A stretch of 64,000 nucleotides of DNA from Rohdeia mirabilis (GTDB lineage Bacteria > Planctomycetota > UBA1135 > GCA-002686595), in NCBI GenBank assembly GCA_007750655.1, contig CP036290.1:2604001-2668000 (forward strand), in the 5' to 3' direction. Within the stretch, counting starts at the first letter, position 1. The number at the start of each line of letters is the position of its first letter. A program made the position numbers and the translations under genes. Below the pieces are notes generated by a model, which made no database searches, was not told the DNA's origin, and saw only the letters and a program-made list of their open reading frames with translations. Positions 1-9,159 of this stretch are shown piece by piece.

Positions 1-86
1 ATCCGGATGGTGTGGCCATCCTCGCTGAGCCCGCGGGCCATGTAGCCGCCGATGAAGCCGGTGGCGCCGGTCAGGGCGATTCTCAT
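1..86 (-). CDS. NAD-dependent epimerase/dehydratase, N-terminal fragment
   Basis: Only the first 28 codons are inside the window; the gene runs off the left edge. The start is ATG at 86-84. The translation opens MRIALTGATGFIGGYMARGL, a classical extended-SDR Rossmann start with the GxxGFIG dinucleotide-binding motif. Family members act on nucleotide sugars or related substrates, but with so little sequence the substrate cannot be named. It is divergent from the nucleoside phosphorylase at 151, leaving a 64-base shared upstream region. Given the neighbouring polysaccharide genes, a sugar-nucleotide epimerase or reductase is a reasonable inference. Confidence 0.8.
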   Translation of the reverse strand, partial: MRIALTGATGFIGGYMARGLSEDGHTIR

Positions 87-150
87 GGGTCAGGTCACGT
101 GTCGGGGGGAGACGGGGAGGGCAGACTATAGCGTCGCACATCCGCTCCCC

Positions 151-828
151 ATGACCTCCGTCGACCTCACCGTCCTCGCCGCACTCGGCCAGGAACTCGC
201 GCCGCTCTCCGCCCAGCTGCGGTCCGCAGGACGGGTGCGGGGGATGGAGACCTTCGAGGGCGAGATCTCGGGCTGCCTGGTGCGCGCCGCGGTGGGAGGC
301 GTCGGCAAGGTCGCCGCGGCACGGGCGGCGGCGCTCCTGATCGATCCCGCTCCGCGCTTCGGGCTGGTCGTCATCGGCGTCTGCGGCGGCCTCTCGCTGC
401 GCCAGAAGGTCGGGACGCTCGTCCACTGCGCCGAAGCCCGGCAGATCGATCTGCACCTGCCGTGGCCGACCGACGTCCAGCCGGACCCCGAACTTCTGGC
501 CGCCTGGCGCCGCGCGGTCCCGGGTCCTTCGGCGCGCTTCCTGACCGCCGATCGCGCCGCCATCACCCCGTGGCGGCGACTCGCGCGCCAGGTGCGGTTC
601 GGCCCGGGCGCCTGCGTGGTCGACATGGAGACGGCAGCCGCTGGCTGGGTCGCACAGTCCTCCGGGGTACCTTGGGGTGCCCTGCGCAGCCTCTCCGACA
701 CCCAGGGACTGGGTGCGATGGGAGGATTCCGGCGCCACTTCCACGCCCAAGCCCCCCGCGCGGCCGCCACCATCCCCACGCTCCTGGCCGAGCTCCTCGG
801 CACCACTTCCATGGAGTCCTCCCCGTGA
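151..828 (+). CDS. Purine/MTA-SAH nucleosidase-like phosphorylase family protein
   Basis: This 225-aa protein belongs to the PNP/UDP phosphorylase superfamily, whose members cleave N-glycosidic bonds of nucleosides such as methylthioadenosine or adenosylhomocysteine. Visible motifs are a Gly-rich early loop (VGGVGKVAAARAA), the central VVIGVCGGL strand, the substrate-ribose motif VVDMETAA with the conserved Met-Glu, and LRSLSDTQG, which carries the family Ser-Asp. The ATG at 151 was chosen because an upstream in-frame start at 52 adds 33 residues unlike the family and overlaps the divergent gene. The stop TGA overlaps the GTG start of the next gene (GTGA), suggesting translational coupling to the sugar transferase. 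Hopanoid-associated phosphorylases are another possible subfamily. Confidence 0.75.
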   Translation: MTSVDLTVLAALGQELAPLSAQLRSAGRVRGMETFEGEISGCLVRAAVGGVGKVAAARAAALLIDPAPRFGLVVIGVCGGLSLRQKVGTLVHCAEARQIDLHLPWPTDVQPDPELLAAWRRAVPGPSARFLTADRAAITPWRRLARQVRFGPGACVVDMETAAAGWVAQSSGVPWGALRSLSDTQGLGAMGGFRRHFHAQAPRAAATIPTLLAELLGTTSMESSP

Positions 829-2348
829 ACCCCGTCGGTAGCCGTACCGCCGTCGGCACCTTCGTCCGACGCCACTTCCAGGTCCTAGCGACCTGGATCC
901 AGGTCGGTATCGACGCCGTCGTGGTGCTGATCGCGTGCCTGATCGGGTTCGAGGTCGGTTCGAAGATGGCCGGACCTGGCGCGGAGATCCCCTTCGAGGT
1001 CTACGTGCCGCTGTGGTGGCTGATCGTGCTCGTGAGCCTGCTCTGCTTCCACGGTTTCGGCATGTACCGCACCGTGAAGAGCCTCCTCAACATCGAGGAG
1101 TTCGCCGCCATCACGAAGAGCACGGGGGTCTGCTTCCTGCTGGTCATCACGTTGATGGTCTTCCTGCGCAGTCCGGGCTTCGAGTCGCCGCCGGTCGACG
1201 CGACCTCGCTCGAGCGGCTGCGCTTCGCCCTCGACTTCGGCTTCACGCCCGAGGCCTACTCGCGGGTCACGATCGGCATCACGTTCACGGCACTCTTCCT
1301 CTTCACCTGCCTCAGCCGACTCGTGTCCTTCAAGGTCATCCAGTCGCTGTACCGCCGCGGGCTCGGCAATCGCAACGCGGTCGTGATCGGCACGGGTGAG
1401 ACCGCGCGCTGGCTGACCCGCAAGTTCCTGTTGGTGCCGACGCTCGGCCTGCGGCTGCGCGGCTTCGTCACGATGGGGGAGGCCTCCGACGAACCGGGCG
1501 CCACGATCCCCGAGGTCGGTACCGAGGTGGACGGCGTGCCCGTGGTCGGCACGGTGGACGAGCTCCCGCGACTCGTGCGCGAACTCAAGATCAACGAGGC
1601 CTTCGTCGCCGTTCCGTCGGTGGAGGAGGACACGATGATGCGCGTGGTCGAGGAGCTCGACAGCCTCGGTGTCACCTACCGCGTCGTGCCGCGCTTCTAC
1701 CAGCTGCTCTCCCAGAAGGTGCGAATCGAGACCCTGGACTCGATCCCCTTGATCACGCGCGCCGTCCGTCGGTTGAGCCTGCCGTCCGCGATCGCCAAGC
1801 GCCTGCTCGATCTGCTGCTGGCGACGATCGGCGTCGTGATCCTGGCGCCCTTCTTCCTCCTGGCCGCCGTCCTGGTGAAGCGCGACACGCCCGGCCCCGT
1901 GTTCTACCGGCAGGTGCGGATCGGCAAGGACGGCCAGCCGTTCGAGATGTTGAAGTTCCGCACCATGTACATCCACATGAGCGGCGACGCCGTGACGCCG
2001 TCGAGCGAGCACGACCCCCGGATCACGCCGATCGGACGCCTGCTGCGGCGCTACAGCCTCGACGAGATGCCGCAGCTCTTCAACGTCCTGAAGGGCGAGA
2101 TGAGCATGGTCGGCCCGCGCCCCGAGATGCCGTTCATCGTCGACCAGTACGGGCCGCTCGAGCGCGAGCGCCTGCGCGCCAAGCCCGGCATCACGGGCCT
2201 GTGGCAGATCAGCTACGCGCGCAACGAGGCGATCCACGAGAACCTCGACTACGACATCTACTACGTCGAGAACCGCTCGCTGCTGCTGGACGTCGTGATC
2301 CTGTTCCTCACGCTGTTCGCCATCGTCAAGGGCACGGGCGCACACTGA
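825..2348 (+). CDS. Polyprenyl-phosphate sugar-1-phosphate transferase (WcaJ/WbaP type)
   Basis: This 507-aa inner-membrane enzyme starts polysaccharide repeat-unit assembly by moving a sugar-1-phosphate from a nucleotide sugar onto undecaprenyl phosphate. The N-terminal part has about four hydrophobic spans. The middle holds the Rossmann-like CoA-binding-type domain ([14 protein letters not shown]). The C-terminal catalytic domain begins with the hairpin [20 protein letters not shown] and carries [43 protein letters not shown] and [11 protein letters not shown]-like signatures (here [11 protein letters not shown]). The GTG at 825 overlaps the preceding stop; longer in-frame extensions run through the phosphorylase in another frame and were rejected. 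It heads the glycosyltransferase operon. Which sugar is transferred cannot be read from sequence. Confidence 0.93.
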   Translation: MNPVGSRTAVGTFVRRHFQVLATWIQVGIDAVVVLIACLIGFEVGSKMAGPGAEIPFEVYVPLWWLIVLVSLLCFHGFGMYRTVKSLLNIEEFAAITKSTGVCFLLVITLMVFLRSPGFESPPVDATSLERLRFALDFGFTPEAYSRVTIGITFTALFLFTCLSRLVSFKVIQSLYRRGLGNRNAVVIGTGETARWLTRKFLLVPTLGLRLRGFVTMGEASDEPGATIPEVGTEVDGVPVVGTVDELPRLVRELKINEAFVAVPSVEEDTMMRVVEELDSLGVTYRVVPRFYQLLSQKVRIETLDSIPLITRAVRRLSLPSAIAKRLLDLLLATIGVVILAPFFLLAAVLVKRDTPGPVFYRQVRIGKDGQPFEMLKFRTMYIHMSGDAVTPSSEHDPRITPIGRLLRRYSLDEMPQLFNVLKGEMSMVGPRPEMPFIVDQYGPLERERLRAKPGITGLWQISYARNEAIHENLDYDIYYVENRSLLLDVVILFLTLFAIVKGTGAH

Positions 2349-2352
2349 GCGG

Positions 2353-3624
2353 ATGGGGAACGACGCCACCAGGAACGAACAGGGCTTCGCGGACGGCGCG
2401 TGGCGCTCGACGCGGCCGCTGCGCGTCGTGCACGTGATGGAGTCCACGATCGGCGGTACGCGCCGGCACCTCGTGGACGTCGCGCTCGGTCAGGCCGAGG
2501 CCGGCCTCGACGTGCACGTCATCGCCTCCTGCGAACGCCACGCCGAGTTCCGCGACGACCTCGAGCGGCTCGCCGCCGAGGGGGTGGGCGTGCTCGAGCT
2601 GCCGATGGTCCGCTCGCTGAGGCCGCTGGTGGACTACTCGCACCTGCGCGCCGTCCAACGGCACCTGCGGGCGATCGTTCCGGACGTGGTCCACACCCAC
2701 TCGAGCAAGGGCGGTGTGCTCGGCCGCGTCGCGTCGCTGCGGACCGGGATCGGGGCGCGCGTCCACACGCCGCACACCTTCGCCTTCCTGTTCAGTCACA
2801 TGTTCGGCCCGGCCAAACGCCGAGTGTTCCGCTCGATCGAGGAACGCCTCGCGCGCGGCACCCACGTCGTCGTCGCGGTCGGGGCGGGCGAGGCCGAGAC
2901 GATGCTCGCGAGCGGAGTGGTGCGCGCCGATCAGGTGCGCGTCGTCCCCAACGGCATCGACCCCGGGCCGTTCGAGACCGCCGAACCGCTCGCGCGCGCG
3001 GACCTCGGCGCCCACCAGGACGAACTGCTGCTCGGCGTGGTCGGCCTCTTGAACGTCGCCAAGGGCCAGGATCTGGCTCTGCGGGCCCTGGCCCGACCGG
3101 GGGCCGAGCGCGCGCGCCTGGTACTGGTCGGACACGGCGACACCGAGGGCGAGCTGCGCGCGTTGGCGGCCGACCTCGGCGTGGCGGACAGGGTCGAGTT
3201 CCTCGGCTGGCGCCGGGACGTGCCCCGCATCCTGCGCAGTCTCGACGGACTCGTGCTGCCGTCGCGCTGGGAAGGACTGCCGTACGTGGTGCTCGAGGCC
3301 ATGGCGGCGGGAACACCGGTCCTCGCCGCGCGCGTCGACGGAGCGCGCGACCTGGTGGGGGACGGCCGCGGCGGCTTCACGTTCGAGGTCGAGTCCGTGG
3401 ACGGGCTCACGGGCTGCATCGCCCACCTGGCCTCGCTCACCCGCGACGAACGCGAACGACTGGGTGCGAGCGGCCGCGCGACCCTCCTCGCCGGACACAC
3501 GCGCTCGACGATGGTCTCAGGACTCGAAGCCGTCTACCGCGAGGCCGTGGCCCTGAACGCGAACTCGGGCGCCCTTTCGGAGAGCGCCGATCCGGCGTTC
3601 CAGAGCCCCGGGAGCACGGCATGA
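2353..3624 (+). CDS. Glycosyltransferase family 4 (GT-B fold)
   Basis: This 423-aa retaining glycosyltransferase probably adds one sugar to the lipid-linked repeat unit at the cytoplasmic face. The N-terminal half shows the acceptor-binding pattern (VVHVMESTIGGTRRHLVDVA, then VVHTHSSKGGVLGR). The C-terminal half is the GT4 donor domain, with VVPNGIDP, the VGLLNVAKGQDL strand and the E-x7-E nucleotide-sugar motif in SRWEGLPYVVLEAMAAGTPV. It begins four bases after the transferase stop and overlaps the next gene by four bases (ATGA). Donor and acceptor are unknown. Confidence 0.9.
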   Translation: MGNDATRNEQGFADGAWRSTRPLRVVHVMESTIGGTRRHLVDVALGQAEAGLDVHVIASCERHAEFRDDLERLAAEGVGVLELPMVRSLRPLVDYSHLRAVQRHLRAIVPDVVHTHSSKGGVLGRVASLRTGIGARVHTPHTFAFLFSHMFGPAKRRVFRSIEERLARGTHVVVAVGAGEAETMLASGVVRADQVRVVPNGIDPGPFETAEPLARADLGAHQDELLLGVVGLLNVAKGQDLALRALARPGAERARLVLVGHGDTEGELRALAADLGVADRVEFLGWRRDVPRILRSLDGLVLPSRWEGLPYVVLEAMAAGTPVLAARVDGARDLVGDGRGGFTFEVESVDGLTGCIAHLASLTRDERERLGASGRATLLAGHTRSTMVSGLEAVYREAVALNANSGALSESADPAFQSPGSTA

Positions 3625-4751
3625 AGATCCTGCACCTGTGCACCACGCTCGACGTGGGCGGCGCCGAGATGCACCTGCTCAGTCAGGTGCGCGGGCAAGC
3701 CGCCCGAGGCCACGAGCCCTCCGTCGCCTACTTGAAAGGGGCTGGCACGTTGGCGGACGACTTCCGCGCCGCCGGTGCTCGCGAGGTCGTCGCGGTCGGT
3801 GGAGCCCTGGGGGTCGCTCGGAGCCTGATGCCGATGATGCGCCGCGCGGACGTGGTCCACACCCATCTCCTCAAGGCCGACGTGTTGGGTGCGGTCGCCG
3901 CCACGCTGGCCGGTCGTCGCCGGCGCTTGATCTCGAGCAAGCACAACGACGAACAGGTGCTGCGACGACCGCTCGTCTCGCGCGTCCACGGTCTCGTCGG
4001 GCGGCTGCCCCAGCGCACGATCGTCCTCTCCGACCACGTCGGTCGCTTCATCGAGCGCTACGGACGCGTTCCGGCGCGGCGCCTGACGCGCATCTACTAC
4101 GGGCTGGATCCGGTGCCCTTCGAGGAGGCGGCCGCGCTCGATCCGGCGCGGCGCGAGTCGCTGCGACGTGAACTCGGAGTGCAGCCCACGACCACCGTCT
4201 TCCTGTGCGTCGCGCGCTTCGCCGCCCAGAAGGCCCACGACGTCCTGTTGACCGGGTTCGCACGGGCGCGCGAGCGCACCCAGGCGCCGCTGGCCCTGTG
4301 GCTGGTGGGCGACGACCCGTTCGGGGACGGACGCGAGCGCGCCGAGGCCACGGCCGCCCGCCTCGAACTGGGCGAGAGCGTGCGGTTCCTCGGAATCCGC
4401 CGGGACGTGCCGCACCTGATGGCGGCGGCCGACGTCTTCACCATGACCTCCCTGTGGGAGGGGCTCGGACTCGTCTTCCTCGAAGCCATGGCCACCGGGC
4501 GGCCCGTGCTCGCCAGCGGTGTCAGCGCGGTCCCCGAGGTCGTGGTCGACGGCGAGACCGGTCTGCTCGTTCCGCCCAGCGATCCCGACGCCTGGGCCGC
4601 GGCTGCGGTGCGTCTCGCCGCCGACCCGGAGCTGCGCTCCCGACTGGGAGCCCGCGGCGCACAGGTGCGGCGCGAGCGCTTCGGCATCGACCGCATGATC
4701 GACGAGACTATCGCCGTCTACGAGGCCGTGCTCGAACGCGCCAGCGCGTAG
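3621..4751 (+). CDS. Glycosyltransferase family 4
   Basis: This 376-aa GT-B enzyme is a paralogue of its upstream neighbour. It opens with MKILHLCTTLDVGGAEMHLL, the GGAE-type loop typical of GT4 enzymes that act on polyprenyl-linked acceptors, followed by VVHTHLLKADVLGA. The donor-binding half contains IYYGLDPVPF, VARFAAQKAHDVLL and TSLWEGLGLVFLEAMATGRP, with the E-x7-E pair intact, then a VPEVVVDGETGLLVPP tail common to the family. The ATG at 3621 overlaps the previous stop (ATGA). It is one member of a co-directional glycosyltransferase series; sugar specificity is unknown. Confidence 0.9.
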   Translation: MKILHLCTTLDVGGAEMHLLSQVRGQAARGHEPSVAYLKGAGTLADDFRAAGAREVVAVGGALGVARSLMPMMRRADVVHTHLLKADVLGAVAATLAGRRRRLISSKHNDEQVLRRPLVSRVHGLVGRLPQRTIVLSDHVGRFIERYGRVPARRLTRIYYGLDPVPFEEAAALDPARRESLRRELGVQPTTTVFLCVARFAAQKAHDVLLTGFARARERTQAPLALWLVGDDPFGDGRERAEATAARLELGESVRFLGIRRDVPHLMAAADVFTMTSLWEGLGLVFLEAMATGRPVLASGVSAVPEVVVDGETGLLVPPSDPDAWAAAAVRLAADPELRSRLGARGAQVRRERFGIDRMIDETIAVYEAVLERASA

Positions 4752-4838
4752 GACGCACGACCCGACGAGTGGAGTGATCCACTCTTCCGGGGGACCGCTC
4801 CCACCCAACACCGCACCACCCGCGTCGTACCCCGCCCC

Positions 4839-6062
4839 ATGTTCACCAGTCTTCTCCTCACGTTCCTCGCCTGCGCGCACAGCTTCGACACCGTCGCGCC
4901 CGCGGCGGCCGCAGTCGCGACGTCGACCGCCAACGCCTCCTTCGGACCGCACCAGGAGCGCGCCGGGCAACCGCGCCAGCAGGAACCCGATCCGCTCGCC
5001 GTCGAGCGCGGAGAAGTGGCCCTGCGCGACATCCTCGTCGCGGCCGGATCGCGTCCGAACCTGCCGGGGACGTGGCAGGAGCACCTGTTGTGGTACGACG
5101 TCGCCGGGGTGCGGTACGACGCCCTCGAGGTCTATCGCACGCGCGTCATGCGCCCGGGTGAACGTTGGCGCATCAATCACCTCGAGCCGCGCTTCCTGTT
5201 CGCGAACGGTGCGGGGCGCGGCTACCTCCTGCGCGAACTGGTCACGACTTCCGACGTGCAGGGCCAGTACCGGCCGCAGTTCCGACGCGAGATCGGCGAC
5301 GGCGACGTGTACTGGTGCGAGGTCGACGGCGTCTCCCTGCGCGAGAACGAGCGCGCGGGGCTCAACGCGTCGAAGGTGATGCTCGGCGAGTACTTCTTCG
5401 GGCTCATGCCGCACAGCCTCACGCTCTTCTCGCCGCAGATCTGGTGGTTGCGGAACGAGCGCCTCGGCGAGCGACCGCACGAGGTCTACCGCCTCGTGCT
5501 GCCCGCGCCGTTCGAGGCGGAGTACGGCCACGCGTCGGCGGAGTTCGATCTCTACCTCGATCCGCGGACCAAGCGCATCAGCGAACTGCGCTTCCCCGAC
5601 CCCGTCGCGCCGAACGTCACCGTGATCGTCCGCTACTCCGACTGGGCGCGCGTCGAGGCCTCGCCGGAACAGCTCGAACTGTGGCGGACCCGCCTCGCGG
5701 AGACGATCGGCGCACAGAGCGACATCATCGGCGAGGACGGCGTCGAGGCCTTCACGGCGCTGCTCGACGACCCCGAAGGCGGTCTCCTGCCGACCGGCCT
5801 CGTGCTGCCCTCGCGGCGTTCCGTCCTGGACGATCGCGGTGGGCACGACCGCGAGTTCCTGAGCGCCGACTTCCACTTCGAACCGCTCCCGACCTCCGCC
5901 CTCGAACGGCCCTGGCAGACGGGCCGGGTGTGGACCTCGCCCTACCGGTCGGACTTCTTCGATCCCGATCCGTCCGGGGAGGGCGGTCCCGCCGGACTGG
6001 ACGCGCGACCGGGAGGGTCGGCTTCGCGGGGCGGGAACTCGGGCGGCGGCGGGCGCGACTGA
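4839..6062 (+). CDS. Secreted protein of unknown function
   Basis: This 407-aa protein begins with a short hydrophobic signal-like segment (MFTSLLLTFLACAHSFD) and then an Ala-rich stretch, so export is likely. A Cys at residue 12 is not in a convincing lipobox. The folded part is rich in aromatic and charged residues (for example WQEHLLWYDVAGVRYDALEVYR) and looks like an all-beta outer-membrane or periplasmic domain. A LolA/lipoprotein-sorting-like fold is possible but not demonstrated. The last 40 residues are Gly/Asp-rich and disordered. It sits between two glycosyltransferase genes with an 87-base gap upstream, so a role in the same envelope process is inferred. I do not recognise its family. 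Confidence 0.75.
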   Translation: MFTSLLLTFLACAHSFDTVAPAAAAVATSTANASFGPHQERAGQPRQQEPDPLAVERGEVALRDILVAAGSRPNLPGTWQEHLLWYDVAGVRYDALEVYRTRVMRPGERWRINHLEPRFLFANGAGRGYLLRELVTTSDVQGQYRPQFRREIGDGDVYWCEVDGVSLRENERAGLNASKVMLGEYFFGLMPHSLTLFSPQIWWLRNERLGERPHEVYRLVLPAPFEAEYGHASAEFDLYLDPRTKRISELRFPDPVAPNVTVIVRYSDWARVEASPEQLELWRTRLAETIGAQSDIIGEDGVEAFTALLDDPEGGLLPTGLVLPSRRSVLDDRGGHDREFLSADFHFEPLPTSALERPWQTGRVWTSPYRSDFFDPDPSGEGGPAGLDARPGGSASRGGNSGGGGRD

Positions 6063-6119
6063 GAGCACGGTGTTGGACCGCGAGCACGGTGCTGGAGCGA
6101 GTACACGGTGCTGGAACGC
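6063..6119. repeat. Three 19-bp direct tandem repeats
   Basis: Three imperfect 19-base units based on GAGCACGGTGCTGGAACGC follow immediately after the stop of the secreted-protein gene and fill much of the gap before 6249. No open frame across them resembles a known protein. Confidence 0.8.
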
Positions 6120-6248
6120 GACGCCAGCTCGGTCCGCGACGGCGGGGCCGAGGGGCCGCGCCGCTGGGCGGCCCCCGCGAAGGTCGACGTCGGTGAAGGT
6201 TTTTCCTGTCCTTCGCGGGGGCCCGACGGTCGATGGAGGTCGGGAACG

Positions 6249-6716
6249 ATGAGTGGAATCGAGGCGGAGACGGTCGCAGGCCCCGGCATGGGCGCCGAGC
6301 GACGAGACGTGCACGAGCGGCGCTCGCGCCCGACACCCCGCTTCTCGCGCTACTCGCTCCTGGGCGGTCGCCGCATGGGGCCGCGTCGCGGGGAAGAGGC
6401 CGAGGGGCTGTTCGTCGACGCCTACGGACTGCGGTGGTGGCTGCTGATCCTGTGGATCGCGGCCATGAACTGCCTCGACACCTACTTCACGCTGCTGCAC
6501 CTGCAGGCGGGCGGGGCGGAGATCAATCCGGTGGCGGACGAGCTCCTGCGCTCGGGTCGACTGGGCTTCGTGCTGTCGAAGACCATCCTCATCGGCGTGG
6601 CCCTGGTGGTGCTCACCATCCACAAGAACTTCACGCTGGCCCGGCTGGGCGTCTACGCCGCCGCGAGCGTCTACACCCTGCTCGTGGGCTACCACCTGAC
6701 CCTGCTCGACCGCTGA
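6249..6716 (+). CDS. DUF5658-like integral membrane protein
   Basis: This 155-aa protein has a charged 60-residue N-terminus rich in Arg and Glu and then three hydrophobic spans (about residues 65-82, 101-120 and 128-150). The segment NCLDTYFTLLHLQAGGAEIN followed by PVADELL is the hallmark of DUF5658 proteins, small membrane proteins of unknown function. The ATG at 6249 was preferred over an ATG at 6108 because the extension reads out of the 19-bp repeat region and is unlike the family. It lies between glycosyltransferase genes, but nothing in the sequence ties it to sugar chemistry. Confidence 0.75.
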   Translation: MSGIEAETVAGPGMGAERRDVHERRSRPTPRFSRYSLLGGRRMGPRRGEEAEGLFVDAYGLRWWLLILWIAAMNCLDTYFTLLHLQAGGAEINPVADELLRSGRLGFVLSKTILIGVALVVLTIHKNFTLARLGVYAAASVYTLLVGYHLTLLDR

Positions 6717-6745
6717 CGCCGCGGTGGCGAGTAGACTCGCTGGCC

Positions 6746-7999
6746 ATGCGCATCGCTCGCGTCGTGACTCGGATGAACCTCGGTGGCCCCGCACGCCAGG
6801 TCCTGGCTTCGGACCCGGAGCTCGTCCGACGTGGGCACGAACTGCGCGTGTTCTGCGGCGCGCCCGACCCCGGCGAGGGCGACCTCTTCGACGCCCTGGG
6901 CGCGAGCGGCGTCGAGGCCGTCCGGATCCCCGGTCTCGGGCGACGCGCACGGCCGAGCGGGGACCTGCGCGCCCTGTTCGACCTGCGCCGTCAGCTCGCC
7001 GCCTTCGCGCCCGACGTGGTCCACACCCACGCCTCGAAGGCCGGGTTCCTCGGGCGTCTGGCCGCTCCGCGCTCGGCGGGGCTCGTCCACACCTTCCACG
7101 GACACGTGCTCGAGGGGTACTTCGGGCGCGCGACCTCGCGCGGCCTGCGCACGGTGGAACGGCTGCTCGCCCGACGCACCGATCGCATCGTCGCGGTCAG
7201 CCGCGCCACCGCCGAGGATCTGGTACGGCTCAGGGTGTGTGCGGCGGGCGACGTGAGCCTCTCGCCACCCGGCATCGACCTCGAGTCGCACCTCGCGATC
7301 GACGAGGCCACCAGGATCGAAGCGCGCGAGCGCGCGGGGATCGCGCCCTCGGCCTTCGTCGTGGGCTTCGTCGGGCGCCTGGCTGCGGTGAAGCGCCCCG
7401 CACTCGCCGGGCGGGTGCTCGTCGCGCTGCGCGAGCGCGGTCACGACGCCGTGCTGCTGGTGGCCGGCGACGGACCCGAGCGCGCCGCACTCGAAGAGGC
7501 CACGCGCGACCTGCCTGCTGGATCCGTGCACTTCGCCGGAGCGATCGACGACACGACCTGGGTGCACGCGGCCAGTGACGCCGTCCTGTCCTGTTCGCGC
7601 TCCGAGGGCCTGCCGGTCGCTCTGATCGAAGCAGCGGCCAGCGGCACGCCGGCCGTCGCCCTGCGCGTCGGCGGAGTGGGGGAGTTGATCGACGACGGCG
7701 TCGACGGACGGCTCGTCGAGTCGCCGAGTGCGGACGGCGTGGTCGTGACGGCTCTGGCCGAGGCGCTCGAACGCCTGGCGCTGGATCCGACGGAACGCCG
7801 CCGACTCGGCCGCGCCGCGCGCGAGCGCGCCCGCGCGAACCACGGGGCGCGGGGCCTGGCGGACCGACTCGAGGCGATCTACCGCGGCGTGCTCGAATCG
7901 ATGCACACCGACTCGATGCACACCGACTCGGCGCACACCGACTCGGCGCACACCGGCCCGCACTCCGACGCGCAGGAGGCTCGACGATGCGCCTCTTGA
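6746..7999 (+). CDS. Glycosyltransferase family 4 with repeat-encoded C-terminal tail
   Basis: This 417-aa GT4 enzyme opens MRIARVVTRMNLGGPARQVL, with VVHTHASKAGFLGR in the acceptor half, and has a donor half with SPPGIDLESHLA, VGRLAAVKRP and SRSEGLPVALIEAAASGTPA (E-x7-E). Its last 30 residues are not part of the fold: they come from a 15-bp tandem repeat and read MHTDS, MHTDS, AHTDS, AHTGP. The ATG at 6746 is preceded at 8 bases by TAGACT, a possible -10 element very close to the start. The end overlaps the next gene by 13 bases. Donor sugar unknown. Confidence 0.9.
   Translation: MRIARVVTRMNLGGPARQVLASDPELVRRGHELRVFCGAPDPGEGDLFDALGASGVEAVRIPGLGRRARPSGDLRALFDLRRQLAAFAPDVVHTHASKAGFLGRLAAPRSAGLVHTFHGHVLEGYFGRATSRGLRTVERLLARRTDRIVAVSRATAEDLVRLRVCAAGDVSLSPPGIDLESHLAIDEATRIEARERAGIAPSAFVVGFVGRLAAVKRPALAGRVLVALRERGHDAVLLVAGDGPERAALEEATRDLPAGSVHFAGAIDDTTWVHAASDAVLSCSRSEGLPVALIEAAASGTPAVALRVGGVGELIDDGVDGRLVESPSADGVVVTALAEALERLALDPTERRRLGRAARERARANHGARGLADRLEAIYRGVLESMHTDSMHTDSAHTDSAHTGPHSDAQEARRCAS
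7901..7960. repeat. Four 15-bp tandem repeats inside the C-terminus of a glycosyltransferase gene
   Basis: Four units of ATGCACACCGACTCG or close variants (GCGCACACCGACTCG, GCGCACACCGGCCCG) lie in frame and encode the pentapeptides MHTDS/AHTDS. The array ends 27 bases before the start of the next gene. Copy-number change by slippage would keep the frame and only lengthen or shorten the tail. Confidence 0.9.
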
Positions 8000-9159
8000 T
8001 GCTCTCGGGCGATCGCCAGAGTGCGACCGGCGCCCGCGGTCCGTTCCACCACATGCAGCGCGAGTTCTCGCGTTGGTTCGACCGCATCGACGTGCTCTCG
8101 CCGCGCCCCGACGGACCCGTCACCACGACGAACCTGTTCGGCAACGTCCACCTGCATCCGGCGAACACGGGGCGTTCGGGGATGCGCCGTTGGCTGGTCG
8201 CGCGCGGACGAGAGCTGATCGCGGAGCACGCGCACGACCTGATCGTCAGCCACGACTACGGGTGGTTCTACAACGGCCTGGCCGCCGCGCGCCTGACGCG
8301 CGCGACCGGTGTGCCCTACCTGTCGGAGATCCACCACGTCCCGGGGGTGCCCGTGCCGGCCGACCTCCGCGAGGTCCTCGACCGCTCGATCGCCAAGCGC
8401 TACGTGCGCTGGGCCAGCACGCGGGCGGCCGCGTTCCGCGTCGTGAACCACCACGAGATGCCGCGCCTGCTCGAGTCCTGGGGCGTGCCGCCCGAGAAGA
8501 TCCTCGTGCTGCCTTCCCTGTACATCGATCTCGAGCGCTACCGACCCGCGCCGCGCGAACGCGTCCGCGACGTCCTGTTCGTCGGCCGCATGGTCAACAA
8601 CAAGGGGCTCTTGCCGCTGATCGACGCGCTCGACGAAGTACGACGCACGCGGCCCGAACTGCGCGCCACCTTCCTCGGCCGCGGACCGCTCAGGCGCAAG
8701 GTCGAGCGCCGCATCGCCGCCCGCGGACTCGACGGCGCGATCGAGCTGCTCGACTGGGTGAAGACCGACGACGAACTGATCGAGCTCTACCGCACCTCGC
8801 GCCTGCTCGTCTGCGCCTCGACCTGCGAAGGAGGACCGCGCGTGACCGTGGAAGCGATGGCCTGTGGGACGCCGTCCGTCTCGACGCACGTGGGCGTGAT
8901 GCCGGAGTTGATCGGGGACGGACGCGGTGGGACGCTGTGCGGGTTCGACGCCTCGTCGCTCGCCGAGGCGATCGGCGCGCTGCTCGCGAACGATCCGATG
9001 CGCGAGCAGATGCAGATCGAAGCCCGCGCGATCGCGGAGGGCTTCGCCTACCACGACGTCCTCGCGGGCTACGCGCGCGGCCTCCACGAACTGGTCGGAC
9101 TCGAGGCCGAGCGCCGCAGCGACGACACGCCGGCTCCCCCCATGCCGACCACCCGATGA
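7987..9159 (+). CDS. Glycosyltransferase family 4
   Basis: This 390-aa GT-B protein has an N-terminal half that is less canonical than its neighbours (MRLLMLSGDRQSATGARGPF) but contains a SHDYGWFYNGLAAARL acceptor region. The donor half has LFVGRMVNNKGLLPLIDAL, IELLDWVKTDDELIELYRTS and STCEGGPRVTVEAMACGTPS, where the E-x7-E pair is present. Its ATG lies inside the end of the previous gene (13-base overlap) and its stop overlaps the next start (ATGA), so it is translated as part of the same operon. Substrate unknown. Confidence 0.88.
   Translation: MRLLMLSGDRQSATGARGPFHHMQREFSRWFDRIDVLSPRPDGPVTTTNLFGNVHLHPANTGRSGMRRWLVARGRELIAEHAHDLIVSHDYGWFYNGLAAARLTRATGVPYLSEIHHVPGVPVPADLREVLDRSIAKRYVRWASTRAAAFRVVNHHEMPRLLESWGVPPEKILVLPSLYIDLERYRPAPRERVRDVLFVGRMVNNKGLLPLIDALDEVRRTRPELRATFLGRGPLRRKVERRIAARGLDGAIELLDWVKTDDELIELYRTSRLLVCASTCEGGPRVTVEAMACGTPSVSTHVGVMPELIGDGRGGTLCGFDASSLAEAIGALLANDPMREQMQIEARAIAEGFAYHDVLAGYARGLHELVGLEAERRSDDTPAPPMPTTR

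Noticed and set aside
885-2447. 520-aa minus-strand open frame opposite the sugar-phosphate transferase
   Set aside because: It is Arg/Gln/Asp-rich low-complexity sequence caused by high GC at third codon positions of the real plus-strand gene, with no recognisable motif.
3534-6950. 1138-aa minus-strand open frame opposite glycosyltransferase genes
   Set aside because: It spans several well-supported plus-strand genes and gaps, has biased His/Arg/Gln composition and no domain. The same applies to the long minus frames at 9902-12907, 17403-20597 and 20576-23779.
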